In this document: in pieces, positions 1 to 11,172 of the stretch
Layout of the letters: each line of letters starts with the position of its first letter
How positions within the stretch are numbered: position 1 is the stretch's first letter
From: Crossaster papposus
Taxonomy: Eukaryota > Echinodermata > Asteroidea > Velatida > Solasteridae
Direction: 5' to 3'
NCBI GenBank assembly: GCA_037893245.1
Contig: JBAIAA010000511.1
Coordinates: 186,001-250,000 of the forward strand
DNA length: 64,000 bases
Made by a program: the position numbers and the translations under genes
Notes under the pieces: model-generated
The model's input: only the letters and a program-made list of their open reading frames with translations
Database searches by the model: none
What the model was told of the DNA's origin: nothing

Positions 1-670
1 ATAATGACTCATGAGGGCGCTTTGCGCTGTCCGTTGTCGTGCTTTCTTTCGTCGTAAGACACGTTGACGTTCTTTATAATCATCTGGAAATGATGCGCTG
101 GTAGCACCAATCAAACTTCTGACTGTATCAATAATAATAATAATAAAGTTAACCCTAACCCCCTAGGCTCTTGCACTGGAAAGCATACCAAACCTAACAA
201 ACTTAAACAACTGCACACAGGTTCAGTAATTATTAGTACTTAACCCAACAGTACTAATAAACCTGCCAAACTCCAACTTGTTGAAGTTTGATTGACTTGG
301 TACAGATGGGTCTATTCAGTGTTCAGGATCAGGGCTGTGATGACTGGCCATTGGTTCTGTGTGTTAGGCTGTGTTTGAGTTGGAACACGGGGTGTACACA
401 TGACACTTACAGTTGACCAGGAACTGTGATGCGACCAGCCTGAGCTCACCCACGAATAAAGGCCTGTGTATTCCCCCAAGGTCCAAAATGTTTACAAGTC
501 TCATGCCTTTCTGCCCTGACCCTCGCAGAATTCAACAGGGTCTCCCTGGGCCTTGTGTACCGATTGAGTCAAACAAAGTCCAACAACAAGTTGCTAATGT
601 TTGGTATCAAACCTGCCAAAAACCTAGCAAAACCTGCAGTTAGAGTTTGATGGGCTTGGGGTAGTTAGGG
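1..670. other. Intron/intergenic DNA left of the PEX14 exons; dispersed repeat
   Basis: No exon is supported here. A (TAA)n microsatellite lies near 129-145. Bases about 505-665 recur as a direct copy at about 1214-1380, sharing the words TTCTGCCCTGACCCTC and AACAAGTTGCTAATG, so this is a dispersed repeat. The small open frame at 413-643 lies inside that repeat and has no splice or protein support. Confidence 0.5.
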
Positions 671-674
671 TTAA

Positions 675-862
675 AGGTAGGATACACCATTGGTAATTGC
701 TTGAATTATCATGAATGGGTGGATTTGGGGGTTTGTATTTTATAGTAAATGTCGTTTAACTAACCTGTCCGAAGTTTTACAATCATGGATGCCGAGAAAA
801 GCACAAAAAACAGCGTTTGTTTTCAACTGACGTCGAGCAGTTATTCTTTTTTGTTTTTTTAA
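675..862 (+). mobile_element. TTAA MITE, family AGGTAGGATACACC, partial
   Basis: TTAA at 671-674 is followed by AGGTAGGATACACCATTGG and by the family body (ATCATGGATGCCGAGAAAAGC and the 'GTCGAGCAGTTATTC' segment). The right half is missing, and a CCAGTTCGCGCC MITE begins a few bases further on. Confidence 0.7.
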
Positions 863-880
863 ATTATATTTTACCTTTAA

Positions 881-1101
881 CCAGTTCGCGCCGGGATCAC
901 CGAGCCGACGCGCAAATTATTTGTAACAAAACTCGATCTGAGGGGGGTTCAGGCCGATAGTACCGGGAAACACATCCACGCATTTCCGGCCTTGCTCGCT
1001 GCTGACAGACACTTGCGGCCTTGCTCGTGGCGTGTTTATGCGTCATTCGTTTTGAATTTGAGGGAGAAGTTTGCGTTTGAAGTTTGAAGTTTGCGAACTG
1101 G
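881..1101 (+). mobile_element. TTAA MITE, family CCAGTTCGCGCCGG (copy 1)
   Basis: It is flanked by TTAA at 877-880 and 1102-1105. The left end CCAGTTCGCGCCGG is matched by a decayed right end TTTGCGAACTGG. TTAA flanks plus a CC start are typical of piggyBac-type targeting; no transposase is encoded, so it is non-autonomous. Fourteen copies occur in this window. Confidence 0.85.
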
Positions 1102-1420
1102 TTAATCCCTCAGCCAAACAGTCCGTAATCCCTAATCCCTAGTAATCCCTATTAAACAAAGAAACACTATGATCTACCAGCACTACTTTGGAGCACTCTT
1201 TGAGCACTACTTTGCCTTTCTGCCCTGACCCTCACAGAATGTAACAGGGTCTCCTTGGGCCTTTTGTACCGAGTTAAACAAAGTCCAACAACAAGTTGCT
1301 AATGTTTGGTATCAAACCTGCGAAAAAACCTAGCAAAACCTGCAGTTGGAGTTTGATGGGCTTGGGCTAGTTCGGGTTAACGCTCGGTTCAGATAGGCGT
1401 TCCACAGTCGCGCCGAACAA

Positions 1421-1705
1421 AATTTATTTATTTTATTTATTTATTTATTTACAACCATCTTTAACGAGGGTAGCCCATCCAGCAGAAGCTGATCATTTGG
1501 GGCCCTCGGGAACAATGAGAAGAAGGTACAGTTTTAGAGGTGGGAGGAAAACCCCTAGAAGAAAATCCTGGGGAAAACCCACAGAGTCAGACAGGGACTG
1601 AAAACCCAATCCACATACTGGCCCAGGCGGGTTCGAACTCGGGCCATAGTGGTGGAAGGCGAGGAAAGAACAGCTGCACCAACCTGACTCTCCCTAAAAT
1701 CAAGT
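1421..1705 (-). mobile_element. tRNA-derived SINE
   Basis: Read on the minus strand, a tRNA-like head with A box TGGTGCAGCTG and B box GAGTTCGAACC (near 1629-1639 on +) is followed by a body with GGGTTTTCCCCAGGATTTTC and ends in an (AAAT)n tail at about 1421-1450. Head, body and A/T-rich tail in that order are the layout of a pol III retroposon. A related body without the head occurs at 60668-60895. Confidence 0.75.
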
Positions 1706-1896
1706 CGCTCCTGAGTCGCTCTAACAACTCCAGCAGTCAATCGTTCGTCGTCTGGCGCGCCTTGTCGCCCTTATTCGTTTCAGACGTCAGACTCAATTCA
1801 CTCATTTGGTTTGGCGCAACTGTGGAACGCCTGTCTGAACCGAGCGTTAGGTTGTTCGCACCGAACTGGAGCAGCCTTTTTTTCTCCCGTCCTCAG

Positions 1897-2083
1897 TGGA
1901 GAAACTAGAGACAACAGTGACATCTATCCAGGGTCTGTTGCAGCAACAACAACTTAAACTAGACAGCCTGACGGCCAGCGTGGCTACTAACAGAGCCATC
2001 ACCTCACCACCAAGCAGTCAGAGTAACGAGATAGCTGACGTGAAGGCCGAGATCACATCGTTGAAAGGATTACTGCTAAACAG
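1897..2083 (+). CDS. PEX14: PEX14, penultimate coding exon (coiled coil)
   Basis: Peroxin-14 is a peroxisomal membrane protein that, with PEX13, docks cargo-loaded PEX5 during matrix-protein import. This exon follows acceptor CCCGTCCTCAG and ends at AACAG|gtacgg. It encodes about 62 residues starting EKLETTVTSIQGLLQQQQ and ending ITSLKGLLLN, matching the coiled-coil segment of animal PEX14 (known pattern: ...SVQELLIQQQ... to ...EINSLKGLLLNRRQFP). It enters needing two bases and leaves in phase 2; AG then joins the A that opens exon 3517-3871 to give Arg. The PEX5-binding N-terminal domain and the membrane segment must lie left of base 1. The identification rests on both the repeat text and the exon boundary. 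Confidence 0.9.
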
Positions 2084-2149
2084 GTACGGAAAGCAGTGAT
2101 TTTTGTTGTGTCGCCTGAACAACGTTTTAGAGGGACTACTTGTTAAACT

Positions 2150-3452
2150 CCTCGCGGTTTTTCAACTATTCGAGTACTCGTGCCAGCCCGAGTAGCAATA
2201 AGTACTCGCGAGTAGTGATTGTTAGCGAGCGATGATTGTTGACACGTACTGATTAAGTTGTGGTCGTAAGATGCAACGACACGAAATGAATTGACTTGCC
2301 GCTCCCCATAATTGCACGCCTACAATGGCACGTCTTTTTTCCGAAATAAAAAAGGTTCAACGAACTAAATCCTTTGAGTGAGCCGACACGAAATGTATCC
2401 AAAATTCACTGACCGCTTAGTGCTGGGACTCAAAACCGAATATTCGGTTATTTGAATGTGCTTCCACAAACCGGTTTGGAATTTGGAAACAGAATATTCG
2501 GGGGGGAAAAAAAAAAAAAAAAAAAAAAAAAAGCTCTTTTTACGATTTCTGGGCAGAAAAGAAAAAACAGTTGTTCATTTTGGAATTCTGATTTGAATTG
2601 GTTCCGGAGACGATCGCTCAAGCGCGGCGAAGTTAATGAGCAAGGCTGGCTGTGCGCCATTGTCATCGATTCAATGGTTACGTGAATAAACACGAGCCAC
2701 TAGATAAACTCATGAATACAGTCTGGTACGCGGAAAGACGTTCTGTTTGAAGTAGCTGATAGCACGTATTGGAGAACGCAACTTCCATGTCACTTAATCC
2801 ATTAAAATCACTTTTATAAAAAAATAAAAAAATAAAAAAATAAAATAAAAAAATAAAATAAAATAAAAAAATAAAATAAAAAAATAATACATTTTTGGAT
2901 TTTGTAAACCGATTAACGAATTCGGAGGATCGATTATTCGATATTTTTTAATTCGGTTATTCGGTTTTGAAAACCTCCGATTTGTCCCAGCACTACTGAC
3001 CGCAGATGTTCCCGGGAAGCTCTGTGACCGCAGAGTTAATACAATGGAAGCAAATACCGGTACATGTACCTCTCCTGCAGATATCAGGTTTCAAAACCAC
3101 GTTCCAGGTTCGGGTCCGTGGGATCATAAATTAATTCAGCAGTGAGTTCAGTCAGTGATAGTTTCTTTCCAAACAACGTAATCAGACGAGATAAAAATTG
3201 ACTTAATATACGGAAGGGATTTTTATCTTTGATGTTTGTGAATTGGAACTTTGGCGATCATAAGGAAAACAAATTGCTGCCGAAGTCGCCGTGAAATTAC
3301 TGTTGTGCTTTGAATGAAAACAAATGGTGATAAACATGTGTGTGACCGTCATTTTACCCCTTGCAAACTACTCGCGAACCCTTGACTACTCGCGAGTAAT
3401 TTCTTCACGAGTACTCGAGTGGGAAAAATCAATACTCGCCCAGCACTATTCT
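2150..3452. mobile_element. Older element with ACTCGCGAGTA palindromes, interrupted by hAT MITE
   Basis: Palindromic words (GAGTACTCGTG, ACTCGCGAGTA) cluster at 2175-2220 and again, inverted, at 3368-3440. The right edge reads CTCGCCCAGCACTA, resembling the hAT end of the nested element. The left edge is not clear. Boundaries are approximate. Confidence 0.45.
2417..2995 (+). mobile_element. hAT-type MITE with 8-bp TSD
   Basis: The element has inverted ends TAGTGCTGGGAC and GTCCCAGCACTA, subterminal AACCGAATATTCGG-like words on both sides, and a perfect 8-bp duplication CTGACCGC at 2409-2416 and 2996-3003. It contains a long A-run (from about 2508) and a (TAAAA)n tract (2815-2888). The TSD length indicates a hAT-type insertion; no transposase is present. 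It probably sits inside an older element whose ACTACTCGCGAGTA-rich ends lie near 2165-2220 and 3368-3450. Confidence 0.85.
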
Positions 3453-3516
3453 CTATTTAATCTCTAATTGAGTTACACATCTTTATTGAAACTTTTTCTT
3501 TTTCGTTCTTCGACAG

Positions 3517-3871
3517 ACACCAGTTTCCCGCCACACCCCAGCCCTCGCCCATCCCGGCCTGGCAACGAGTAAACCCGGCCACGGACTCGACCCCCGAAAC
3601 CCCGCGTGAAAGTCCACCCCTGCGAACGGCCGACCAGGAATCCACGGGCACGAAATCGGACACTGCCCACATCCTGATTGCCTCGGAAGTGGGCATGACC
3701 AACGGTGACCTTGGCGTGACCAACGGTGACCTGGGCGATGTCAATCACATCGAGGGCGTGGCGGCTAGTGGTGATGAGGATGGGACTCTTGCTATGAATA
3801 TTAATGAGAATGGGACGGCTGACACTGCCGGAGAATTAGCCAGTCAAATGGATGTTGCCCAGGCAACCTGA
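3517..3871 (+). CDS. PEX14: PEX14, last coding exon
   Basis: The acceptor is TTCTTCGACAG at 3516; coding begins so that the split Arg codon is followed by HQFPATPQPSPIPAW, matching the RRQFPPSPSAPKIPSW region of PEX14. The tail of roughly 115 residues is Pro/Ser/Thr-rich then acidic, as in other PEX14 proteins, and ends at TGA 3869-3871. It contains a tandem TNGDLGV/TNGDLGD repeat (3692-3736). The C-terminal tail of PEX14 is poorly conserved, so its end is judged only by the open frame. The gene runs left to right toward the next gene on the same strand. Confidence 0.9.
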
Positions 3872-4039
3872 ATACTAGTGGAATCGTAGTAGTTTTTCTT
3901 TTTTTTAAATGCCGTCCCACACAAAAATGGTTATTACCAACATTTGCTGGTGTTTTAACACTTTGGAATTGACCATTTGCATTTGGAATTTAAATAATAA
4001 TTGGTACACTGACTTGTTGCTTGGCACAGTTTGACTCTG

Positions 4040-4253
4040 AATTATCCTTGTTTATCTTTGTTTTTTCACGATCGCCGTCCGGCGATCGCGAATTTTTCAT
4101 TATAAAATTCTATTTTTCGGAATAATTACAGGATATCTAGCGCAATCATTTTGCTGGATGCCCAGAATCAACATTTACTTTCAGATGAGTAAGATATTTC
4201 TTAATAATTCGGTAGTAAATATTTTTGATATCTGCAAATGGTGTATACTACCT
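4040..4253 (-). mobile_element. TTAA MITE, family AGGTAGGATACACC, partial
   Basis: Inner family words (CGATCGCCGTCCGGCGATCGC, GGATGCCCAGAATC) run to the right end GTGTATACTACCT followed by TTAA at 4254-4257. The other half is absent. Confidence 0.7.
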
Positions 4254-4599
4254 TTAAAAGGTTTTGATTCTCTTTAATTATCGAATTCCAGCTTTTTGTT
4301 AATTAAATCTGAAACTTTAGATATTAAAGATGTCATTTAAGACAAAAAATGAAAATCAAATTTTGACAAAAATATTTACCCTATTAACTTTAACAGGCCA
4401 TAACTCATAAATGCATAGTGCGACTTACGTCACCTTTTTTGGAGCGGGTCAAATTTAATTACTCGGACTCTAAACGAACTCGGAAAAACTTGGTACTCAG
4501 ATTTTGGTACGTGACTACAACACTGCAACATGCATCATTTGTTGAAGTGACACGGACAACTTTGCCCAGTGCAGCGAGATCCATCAGGTCAAACTGCTT

Positions 4600-4910
4600 C
4601 AGAGTCTGCGGTCACCCAACGCAGCAGAATCCATGGTGATTAGCTCTGATGCTAAGCCAAAAACCAGCTGATTATCAATCAAAAACAATAAAGACCACGT
4701 GAAAATTTGGTCTGTAACCTTGTTTTTGCCAAGAACAAATTTTCATGCTAAGCACATTTTTGTGCTTAGCAGCTCTATGAAATTGGCCCCCGGTCTTAGA
4801 CTCATGGTCGCTTATGCATTGGTGTTGACAGCTGAAGGCATCAAAGTGCACCAGACATTTTTACCTGATGCATTGCGCTGTGTCTGGCAGGGTTATGGTT
4901 TATGATCAAG
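4600..4910. repeat. Dispersed repeats: CTAAGCACAAAAA element half and a SCTGGTGCAC-type repeat
   Basis: Bases 4690-4793 match the right half of the elements at 10931 and 36483 (TGTGCTTAGCAGCTCTATG, AAATTGGCCCC). Bases 4790-4910 are an inverted relative of 14863-14962 and 61864-61958 (GTGTTGACAGCTGAAGGCATC, GTGCACCAGAC). No gene is seen. Confidence 0.6.
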
Positions 4911-4925
4911 TTTTGATTTTGTGAA

Positions 4926-4931
4926 AATAAA
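4926..4931 (+). promoter_or_regulatory. Candidate polyadenylation signal for PEX14
   Basis: AATAAA lies about 1.05 kb after the PEX14 stop. It is the most plausible of several A/T-rich candidates because it follows the last recognisable MITE piece and precedes featureless DNA. Position alone supports it. Confidence 0.35.
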
Positions 4932-7285
4932 GATTTAGTTTGTAAATAAATGTAAATTGTTCAATGGAAACCAGTTGCTTGGCTTGAGTCATTTATCTTC
5001 TATTTGGTTTTTCTACTAAAAAGCTGTGTTTTTTTATGCCAAAACGAAACATTTGGGTTTGGTGGTGGACTGGAAGTCGTCTTTTTTAAAACTAAATCCC
5101 AGGGTAGATCTAAATACGACTGGGCCAGGGACTCGTCTCCGAATTGCATTTTGGCAATAGTGCTGGAGCCAAGTGGAGCCCAGCTGGCGTTTGGAAAACG
5201 GCACAAGTTTCTTTTTGCGGGGTATAGCGCCCTCATTTGTCGATAATCAAAGCGTTTGTCAGAGACCCAGACGTCGATGTAGGTACTTGTGCTACAAATA
5301 TGCCTTGGGCCAGACTACAACTTAATTGATGGCGCCATACTACAAAACGTGAGTTTGTATAAATCTTTTCGGTAATTTTTTAAGCATGTGGGGTTGGATG
5401 ATAAACTATGAATAAACAAACCTGACAATTTGTGCACAAAGCTATGGGAGAAATTGCATAATAGGCCGCCACGCAAAGTATCCCCTAAAAATTAAAAATA
5501 AAATTAATTGATACTAGTTACTACATGTACTAGTAGTAGTACTGATGATATTGATAGTGATACGGATACGGGGTTGAAAAGATTTGAGGAGGGGCTAATG
5601 AGGGCGCTATTTTTGCCAGTAAACAAAACTATAGACATCTAAATAAGGCCATGAGAACTTAGGTATGAGTTTACCGTCCGAGACTTTTTGAAAAGTGATG
5701 AGGCTTTTTTTCATTATTCATTATTCATTATTCAATATTTTTCATTATTTCATTATTCATTATTTTTGTTAACCCTTTTTTCAAGCGAATTAAGTTTATA
5801 CATAGAACCGACAATCACGGAATCAGGTAGAGAGGTAGGAACATGCACTTATTTTGTTAATATGAAGTATGGATAGTGAAGTACATAGAACCGGCAAGGG
5901 CCGCCCCGTATACTGCAATCACGTGACCTGTATCATGACGCGAGCATTCGTCTGCTGCGGCTGGGTCCTTCAAAAATCGCAAGATATCGTGTTAGATTTG
6001 TGCCATCGTTTGATGAAATTACATCTACGAGATTCATCAAAACATTATTCAGGTTTTCATTTGCGTATTTATGACTTTTCATCGTTTTAATGCTCGATAT
6101 GATGAAAATACTTACGCACATGCAACACGGGAAATCCCACACGAAATCGGCAAATCGGTAAGCAACATCCGGGTCCCGGCCAAGCGTTGCCAAGCCGATG
6201 AAAGAGGACGACGGTGATTGGCTGACACGTTTGGCGCCCAGTAATAGTGTAACTACAAGTCGCTAGATGTCTCCCTGAACAACGCCATGATCGTAGGTGT
6301 AGAATTCGTCGTTTTTGGAGGGAATAAGTGAAACAGACTTTTGGGATAAAACTGCAACTTTTTTTGAGAAATAATGAAATTTTTTTAAATAATGAAATTT
6401 TTCATGCGGTGGCGCCACGACCATGCGGGCGGTGGACGGTAAACTCATACTTTCATTCTCATGGCCTAAAAGCTAGACACAACATATGTATACTTAACGT
6501 TGTACTTGTAGTCATTGTTCTGAAAAGAGGTCGCAATTCATAGCTCCATGCAATAACACACACTAGTTATTGCAAACGTGCGCGCCCTTGGCGCCTATTG
6601 TTTCGCGTACTTGCACATTTCATACGCAGATGACTTAGTACCGCCAGATAAAGTCCAACTAACCCGAGGCAAAGGTTGGCTTGCACTTTAAAACTATTAT
6701 AATTCAATACAGTATAAAATATAAAAAACATTGCTCTACACTACAGTACAGCCAGGGATGACATGAGATGCAGGGGACTCGCAAAAAGCAAGCTTGTCAA
6801 GTGAGCCCTTCAACTGGTCAGATCCTGTTGGAAATATGATGATAAAACCTCATAAATACATGTTATTATGAAAATATGTGATGCGATCAGGCAAAATCAG
6901 TCTGAAGTAGGCCTTGGTCATTTTTGGGATTTTTACATATTCTTTTGTAGCGTACTTCAGGCTCCATTTCAATGAAAACCGCGTGTGAATACGACCTTTG
7001 GTTTAAAAACCATTTGAACACCAGCACGTTAAAAATAAAGAAACTGAGAAAATCATGTTTTTGTATCACTTCCCTTCTGAATTTGGTTAAAAGAGTATTT
7101 TCATGTAAAAGAAGAATATTTTCCCCTTCTGTTTTTGTAAAAAAGTCAATTTAGATTTTTCAACCCCTACGAACATATTTTGGCCCGATCTCAAAACAAG
7201 AATTGCCGAGTTCCGACTGATTTTGATTGATCGAATCACATATGATCACAAACCTCGCAGGTACATTGATATTTAATATGAAATT
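4932..7285. other. Intergenic region between PEX14 and the W-repeat gene
   Basis: No exon could be supported. A (TTCATTA)n-like A/T tract lies at 5698-5766. A short GC-richer island (5880-6240) includes CACGTGAC and donor-like GTAAG words on both strands (CGGTAAGC at 6157-6164 on +; GCGTAAGT on - near 6110), so it might hold an untranslated first exon or promoter of the downstream gene. That is only a possibility. The rest is A/T-rich DNA without recognised repeats. Confidence 0.4.
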
Positions 7286-7351
7286 ATGATCATAAACCTC
7301 GCAGATATATTTCTTGCAGATAATTTGAGAATAAATGTACCGGTATGCACC

Positions 7352-8392
7352 ATGAATCCACTAAGACAGAGCAACGTCAGGGAAGAGTTCCTTGAGAAGG
7401 AACTCTTAGATGAGGGCAGCACCAATCTCAATAAGTCGGCAGTGGAAGGAAGACCCCTCCCAAACCACCAGCGTTTGAAATCCAGTCGGCGGAGTCTCTT
7501 CAAGGAAAACAGGTCTCCAAAGTTAAGCATCTCCGGAAGGCGCAGCAAGGCGGAACTTTGTCAGGAAAAGGACCTGTGTCATAACGTATTACATCAGGTA
7601 CAGGAGAATGTAACTTTGCATCCCACTGGAAGACGACGAAGCATCTCCTCGCGTTCTGCCAAAGAGAACACTTCTAAAACGTTTAGCTTCACGAAGTCGT
7701 CCACGAGTGATGCTGAAACAAAAATACGTGCCGTTTATAAAAATGGACGTGCCAAACGCAGAGAGACAAGAAATGGGGATACGGTTCAGGATAATGTAAT
7801 GTACCTGAAGCGGCATCAAGCCGTGAAGAATTTGAGTGCGAAAGAAACTGGGGTTTCTCTAAAGAGTTCGGGGTACTTGTACACACCAGATCGCGCCAAC
7901 GGATTGGCTTCGGTTAACAATCACTTGATCAAGGATGATCCCCGCTCTGGTTTGAAAGTTCAGGATAATGTTGCGTACGAGAATCCTTTAACTGACTGCT
8001 CTGGAGATGAAGTCGCAGGAATGCATGTGGCGTGCAGACTGTCGGCAACAGTGCCAATTCTGGACGGAACCGGCTGTAACTGGTTTGAGGCTGATCAGTC
8101 CGGTTCCAAGATCCATCAGAGGGATTGTATTGTGACTATTCAGGGGAAACAGCCCATAGTCCAAGACAATGTTGTCTGCAGTCTCTCCCCCCTTCTTCAA
8201 TACGGGTCTGGTTCCGAGCCCTTGAGCTCGGTTCCGAGTCAGGAACTCGAGGAAAGAGAGGAACTTGGTGGAAAACAAAACCGGAAAGAACCGGCGGGAT
8301 CGGGTTTCGACCAGTTCTGTTCAGCTGAGGAAAATGACATGCTGTTGGCACAAGATACCTTTGACGATAGATATCAGGATGCCGAAATACTG
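7352..8392 (+). CDS. W-repeat gene exon 1: N-terminal disordered region
   Basis: The start is ATG at 7352 (context CACCATGAAT). The frame is open from another ATG at 7286, with a TAA at 7274. I prefer 7352 because 7286-7320 contains acceptor-like TTTCTTGCAG and a repeated word (AACCTCGCAG at about 7251 and 7297), so the exon may start near 7321 as 5' UTR. It encodes 347 residues, basic and Ser-rich, with no W repeats. Four copies of VQ(D/E)NV sit at residues about 83, 145, 203 and 270, the middle two followed by a Tyr (VQDNVMY, VQDNVAY). It ends ATACTG|gtaatt in phase 0. No homologue is recognised for this part. Confidence 0.7.
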
Positions 8393-9088
8393 GTAATTTT
8401 CTCATTTAACCGATAACTCTACAGGTAGAAAAATAGACCAGCAGCCGATTTCACCAAAAGTGCGTAGCTTGCGCCATTTTCAAATTGGCGTAAGACTAAA
8501 AAACAAAAATGTTGCGTAGCTGCGCCATTTCCTTACGGAGCATTTCACGAAACTTGGCGTAGCTGCGCAACGTTTTAAACAGTGTTTACGACAACTGCGT
8601 ACATTTGTGTTCTTTCATAAAATCGTCGTTGTACCACCTACGCCCACCATTTTTAAAATAGTTTTGAAAATAGTTTTGAAAATAGACTTTCCGCGAAATC
8701 GTACGGCAACATTAAAAAATCTGTCACGGCTAAAATAGTAATTCCTTTACTTCAATCATAAGACTGTGAGTGTCTTTCATCAAGCTTAATACGTTGAGCA
8801 ATGACGGGCTCCACGTCAATTACGATTTGCCGGTAAAATACATGTAGGTCATTTTCAGTCGCTACGCCACATCTTACGCCACCTAAATTGACTGCGCAAG
8901 CTACGCCATAATTTGTTGCCTAAGCCGCGGACTTACGCACTGTCAAACTTTCGTGAAACTGTCGGAAGCGAAATATTGTGCAAGAGGGCTTGCGCTGTTG
9001 CGTAAGGTTTCCTAAAATCGGCTGCATGTCCATCACAATCCGTCACACACTCTGCTTGACAGAAACAAATTTGTGCTTTCATGTACAG
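8393..9088. other. Intron 1
   Basis: A GT-AG intron (ctg|gtaatt ... catgtacag|GTA). It contains short repeated words (GCGTAGCTGCGCCATTT and its inverse, 8460-8560 and 8870-8970) that look like the two arms of a small inverted-repeat element. No gene is seen. Confidence 0.5.
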
Positions 9089-9166
9089 GTATGCCGACCG
9101 CAGATCGAACTTAATTTTACCATGGAGCTCTTTGATTATACCGTTGCCATGTTAAGGAATTCCAAG
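9089..9166 (+). CDS. W-repeat gene exon 2
   Basis: The acceptor is TTTCATGTACAG at 9088 and the donor TTCCAAG|gtagcc. It has 26 codons, phase 0 in and out, reading VCRPQIELNFTMELFDYTVA then MLRNSK. It is short and ordinary in sequence; support is from splice sites, phase and position. Confidence 0.6.
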
Positions 9167-9282
9167 GTAGCCAAGAAAGATTAATTCCACTGACAGACAT
9201 TGACAGACCCCTGAGAACAAGATGGCTGTAGTACAAACGGCGTTGGCCGGCCACATTATTGAAACTTTTTATTCACTGCATT

Positions 9283-9510
9283 TTGGTTGAGGCGTCGGGC
9301 AGTTATTCTTATATTATCATTGTTTTTTCGCGATCGCCATTCAGCGATAGAAAATTTTACAATTATATACCGGTATTTCGGAATAATTACAGGATATCTA
9401 ATGCGATCATTTTGCTGGATGCTTAGAATTATTATTTACTTTCAAATAAGTAAGATATTTCCTAATAACTCGGTAGTAAATATTTTCAATACTGCAAATA
9501 GTGTATAAAA
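9283..9510 (-). mobile_element. TTAA MITE, family AGGTAGGATACACC, partial
   Basis: The inner family text (GCGATCGCCATTCAGCGATAG, then GATATCTAATGCGATCATTT, then TAAATATTTTCAATACTGCAA) is present; the terminal TTAA and AGGTAGG end are mutated or missing. Confidence 0.65.
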
Positions 9511-9587
9511 AATGCTTTCAGCCGCAATGTACGTGTACCGGTATATTACTTATCGGCCGAAGAAAAAAAATATGGCCCCTGTAAAAT

Positions 9588-10029
9588 GTGACCTGGCACA
9601 ACAAAATGGGTGGAAAGTCGCAAAATAAAAAAATTGACATTATTACATACTAGAAGGAGGAAGTCCTTAGCTTTCAAATGATGTATTGTGTGTTGCTGTA
9701 GCTTATTCCTCGCCGCCGCTATACTCTTTTGAAATTGCTGAAGTCATGCTCCCTTGTTTTGAGAAAACGGAGTTCAAAGTCCGTGAACCGTGCCAACTAC
9801 ATGTACATGTACTGTATACTATCACTAATTGCATTCAGCCACAAAAAAACAAACCACTTTAAAGTTTTAATTGAGCTATACAATTTTGCGATATGATAAA
9901 GAAGGTTTTTTGGTATGTAAAAACGTTAACAACTTCGAAACCGACCTCCCACTTGAAAAATGAATGTTTCGGCCAATAACTTGTTTTGGCCATGTGCGAC
10001 TTTCTGCTCATTTCGTGGTGCCAGGTCAC
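9588..10029. mobile_element. GTGACC-ended element, 4-bp TSD AAAT
   Basis: It begins GTGACCTGGCAC and ends GTGCCAGGTCAC, with AAAT on each side (9584-9587 and 10030-10033). Subterminal AAAGTCGCA and its inverse are present. A close relative is at 13353-13770. It is about 440 bp with no coding capacity. Confidence 0.8.
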
Positions 10030-10930
10030 AAATGGTCAGTTGAAAATCAACCTTTTTACCGATTACACTAACAATTAACATAATAACAAAATTGTGAAGT
10101 ATATTTTGTAGTTTTGGAGAGACATCTGGTGCCTTGTATGTAGGACAGATTAGCCATTAACTTTGCACCTCATACTGTACATGTCATAATCTAAAATTTG
10201 ATTTCATTTGACCATGTTGAAATCACTACCGTACAACATTGTGTTGTGCTAGATAATCCATGGCATTGCGGTGCGAAATACGGTACCCTCTGGAGACTTG
10301 AACACAATGGGGACAATGGGAGTGAAAAGGTCTCCAAAGGGTCATTTCTATAGATGAATAGGTCTCCATTAGGAATTTTACGAATTAGATTTTTGGATTG
10401 TACTCAAATTACTCAAAAACTAGGGTTAGAATGTGGGTTAGGGTTAGTGTTTGTGTTAGGGTATAATATAGGGTACATGTATATTGGGTCGACATTTCAA
10501 CCCAGAAAAATAATTGTGGTTAAAATGGGAGCATTTTGAAAAACGTGCTCGACTTTCTAACCATTTTACGAGAACAAAGGCATGTCTCAACAGTGATACA
10601 AAAACGCGAATGGGTGTACATGTACATGTACCGGACAGTTCCTTGAGCATTTTTTGACCGTAATTTTTGGCCTATTATCTACAGTACAGGTACCGGTACC
10701 ACAGTGACTGTGACATCAACAACTCCAGCCCTTTCAGTTCCGAACAACAAGCACAACTTCTCATATTTCTCTTTCTTTTTATCAACTTTCTTCAACTGAA
10801 TCCTGTAAACACATTTCGCTACTATAATGCCTCATTGAAATGTTAGACAGTTGTTTGTCATTGTCATGGCAAAGGTGTGACAAAAACAATACATGTGATA
10901 TGACCCACTCCACAATAAAGGGCATTGGTG
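10030..10930. other. Intron 2 segment without recognised features
   Basis: A/T-rich intron DNA with a few ATGTAC/TACCGG palindromic words (10616-10700) and TTAGGGT-like words (10420-10465). No exon, MITE ends or coding signal are seen. Confidence 0.4.
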
Positions 10931-11172
10931 GAGCCAATTTCATAGAGCTGCTAAGCACAAAAATTTGCTTAGCATGAAAATTTGTCCTTGGCAAAAACAA
11001 GGTTACAGACCAAATTTTTACGTGGTCTTTATTGTTTTTGATTGATAATCAGCTTTTTTTTTTTTGCTTAGCATGAAAAACACGTAGAATTTTGGCTGGT
11101 AACCTGTTTTTAATAAGCAAGACATTTTGGTGCTAAGCAAATTTTTGTGCTTAGCAGCTCTATGACATTGGA
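10931..11172. mobile_element. MITE with CCAATTTCATAGAGC ends
   Basis: The long inverted ends CCAATTTCATAGAGCTGC and GCAGCTCTATGACATTGG flank arms rich in CTAAGCA and TGCTTAGCA. About 240 bp; a related copy is at 36483-36727 and a half copy at 4690-4793. No clear target duplication. Confidence 0.75.

Larger units (their letters stand above)
3872..4931 (+). other. PEX14: Probable PEX14 3' UTR containing MITE pieces
   Basis: No coding sequence follows the PEX14 stop. The stretch carries MITE fragments (4040-4253, 4418-4470, 4600-4793) and ends near an AATAAA at 4926-4931. Whether transcription really extends this far is inference. Confidence 0.4.

Noticed and set aside
1540-1908. 122-codon plus-strand frame upstream of the PEX14 exon
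   Set aside because: Crosses a SINE and runs into the acceptor of the PEX14 exon in another frame.
5933-6193. Possible minus-strand first exon (ending before a GTAAGT) in the intergenic island
   Set aside because: It has no ATG start, no partner exon was found between it and PEX14, and no family is recognised. A regulatory or untranslated role remains possible.
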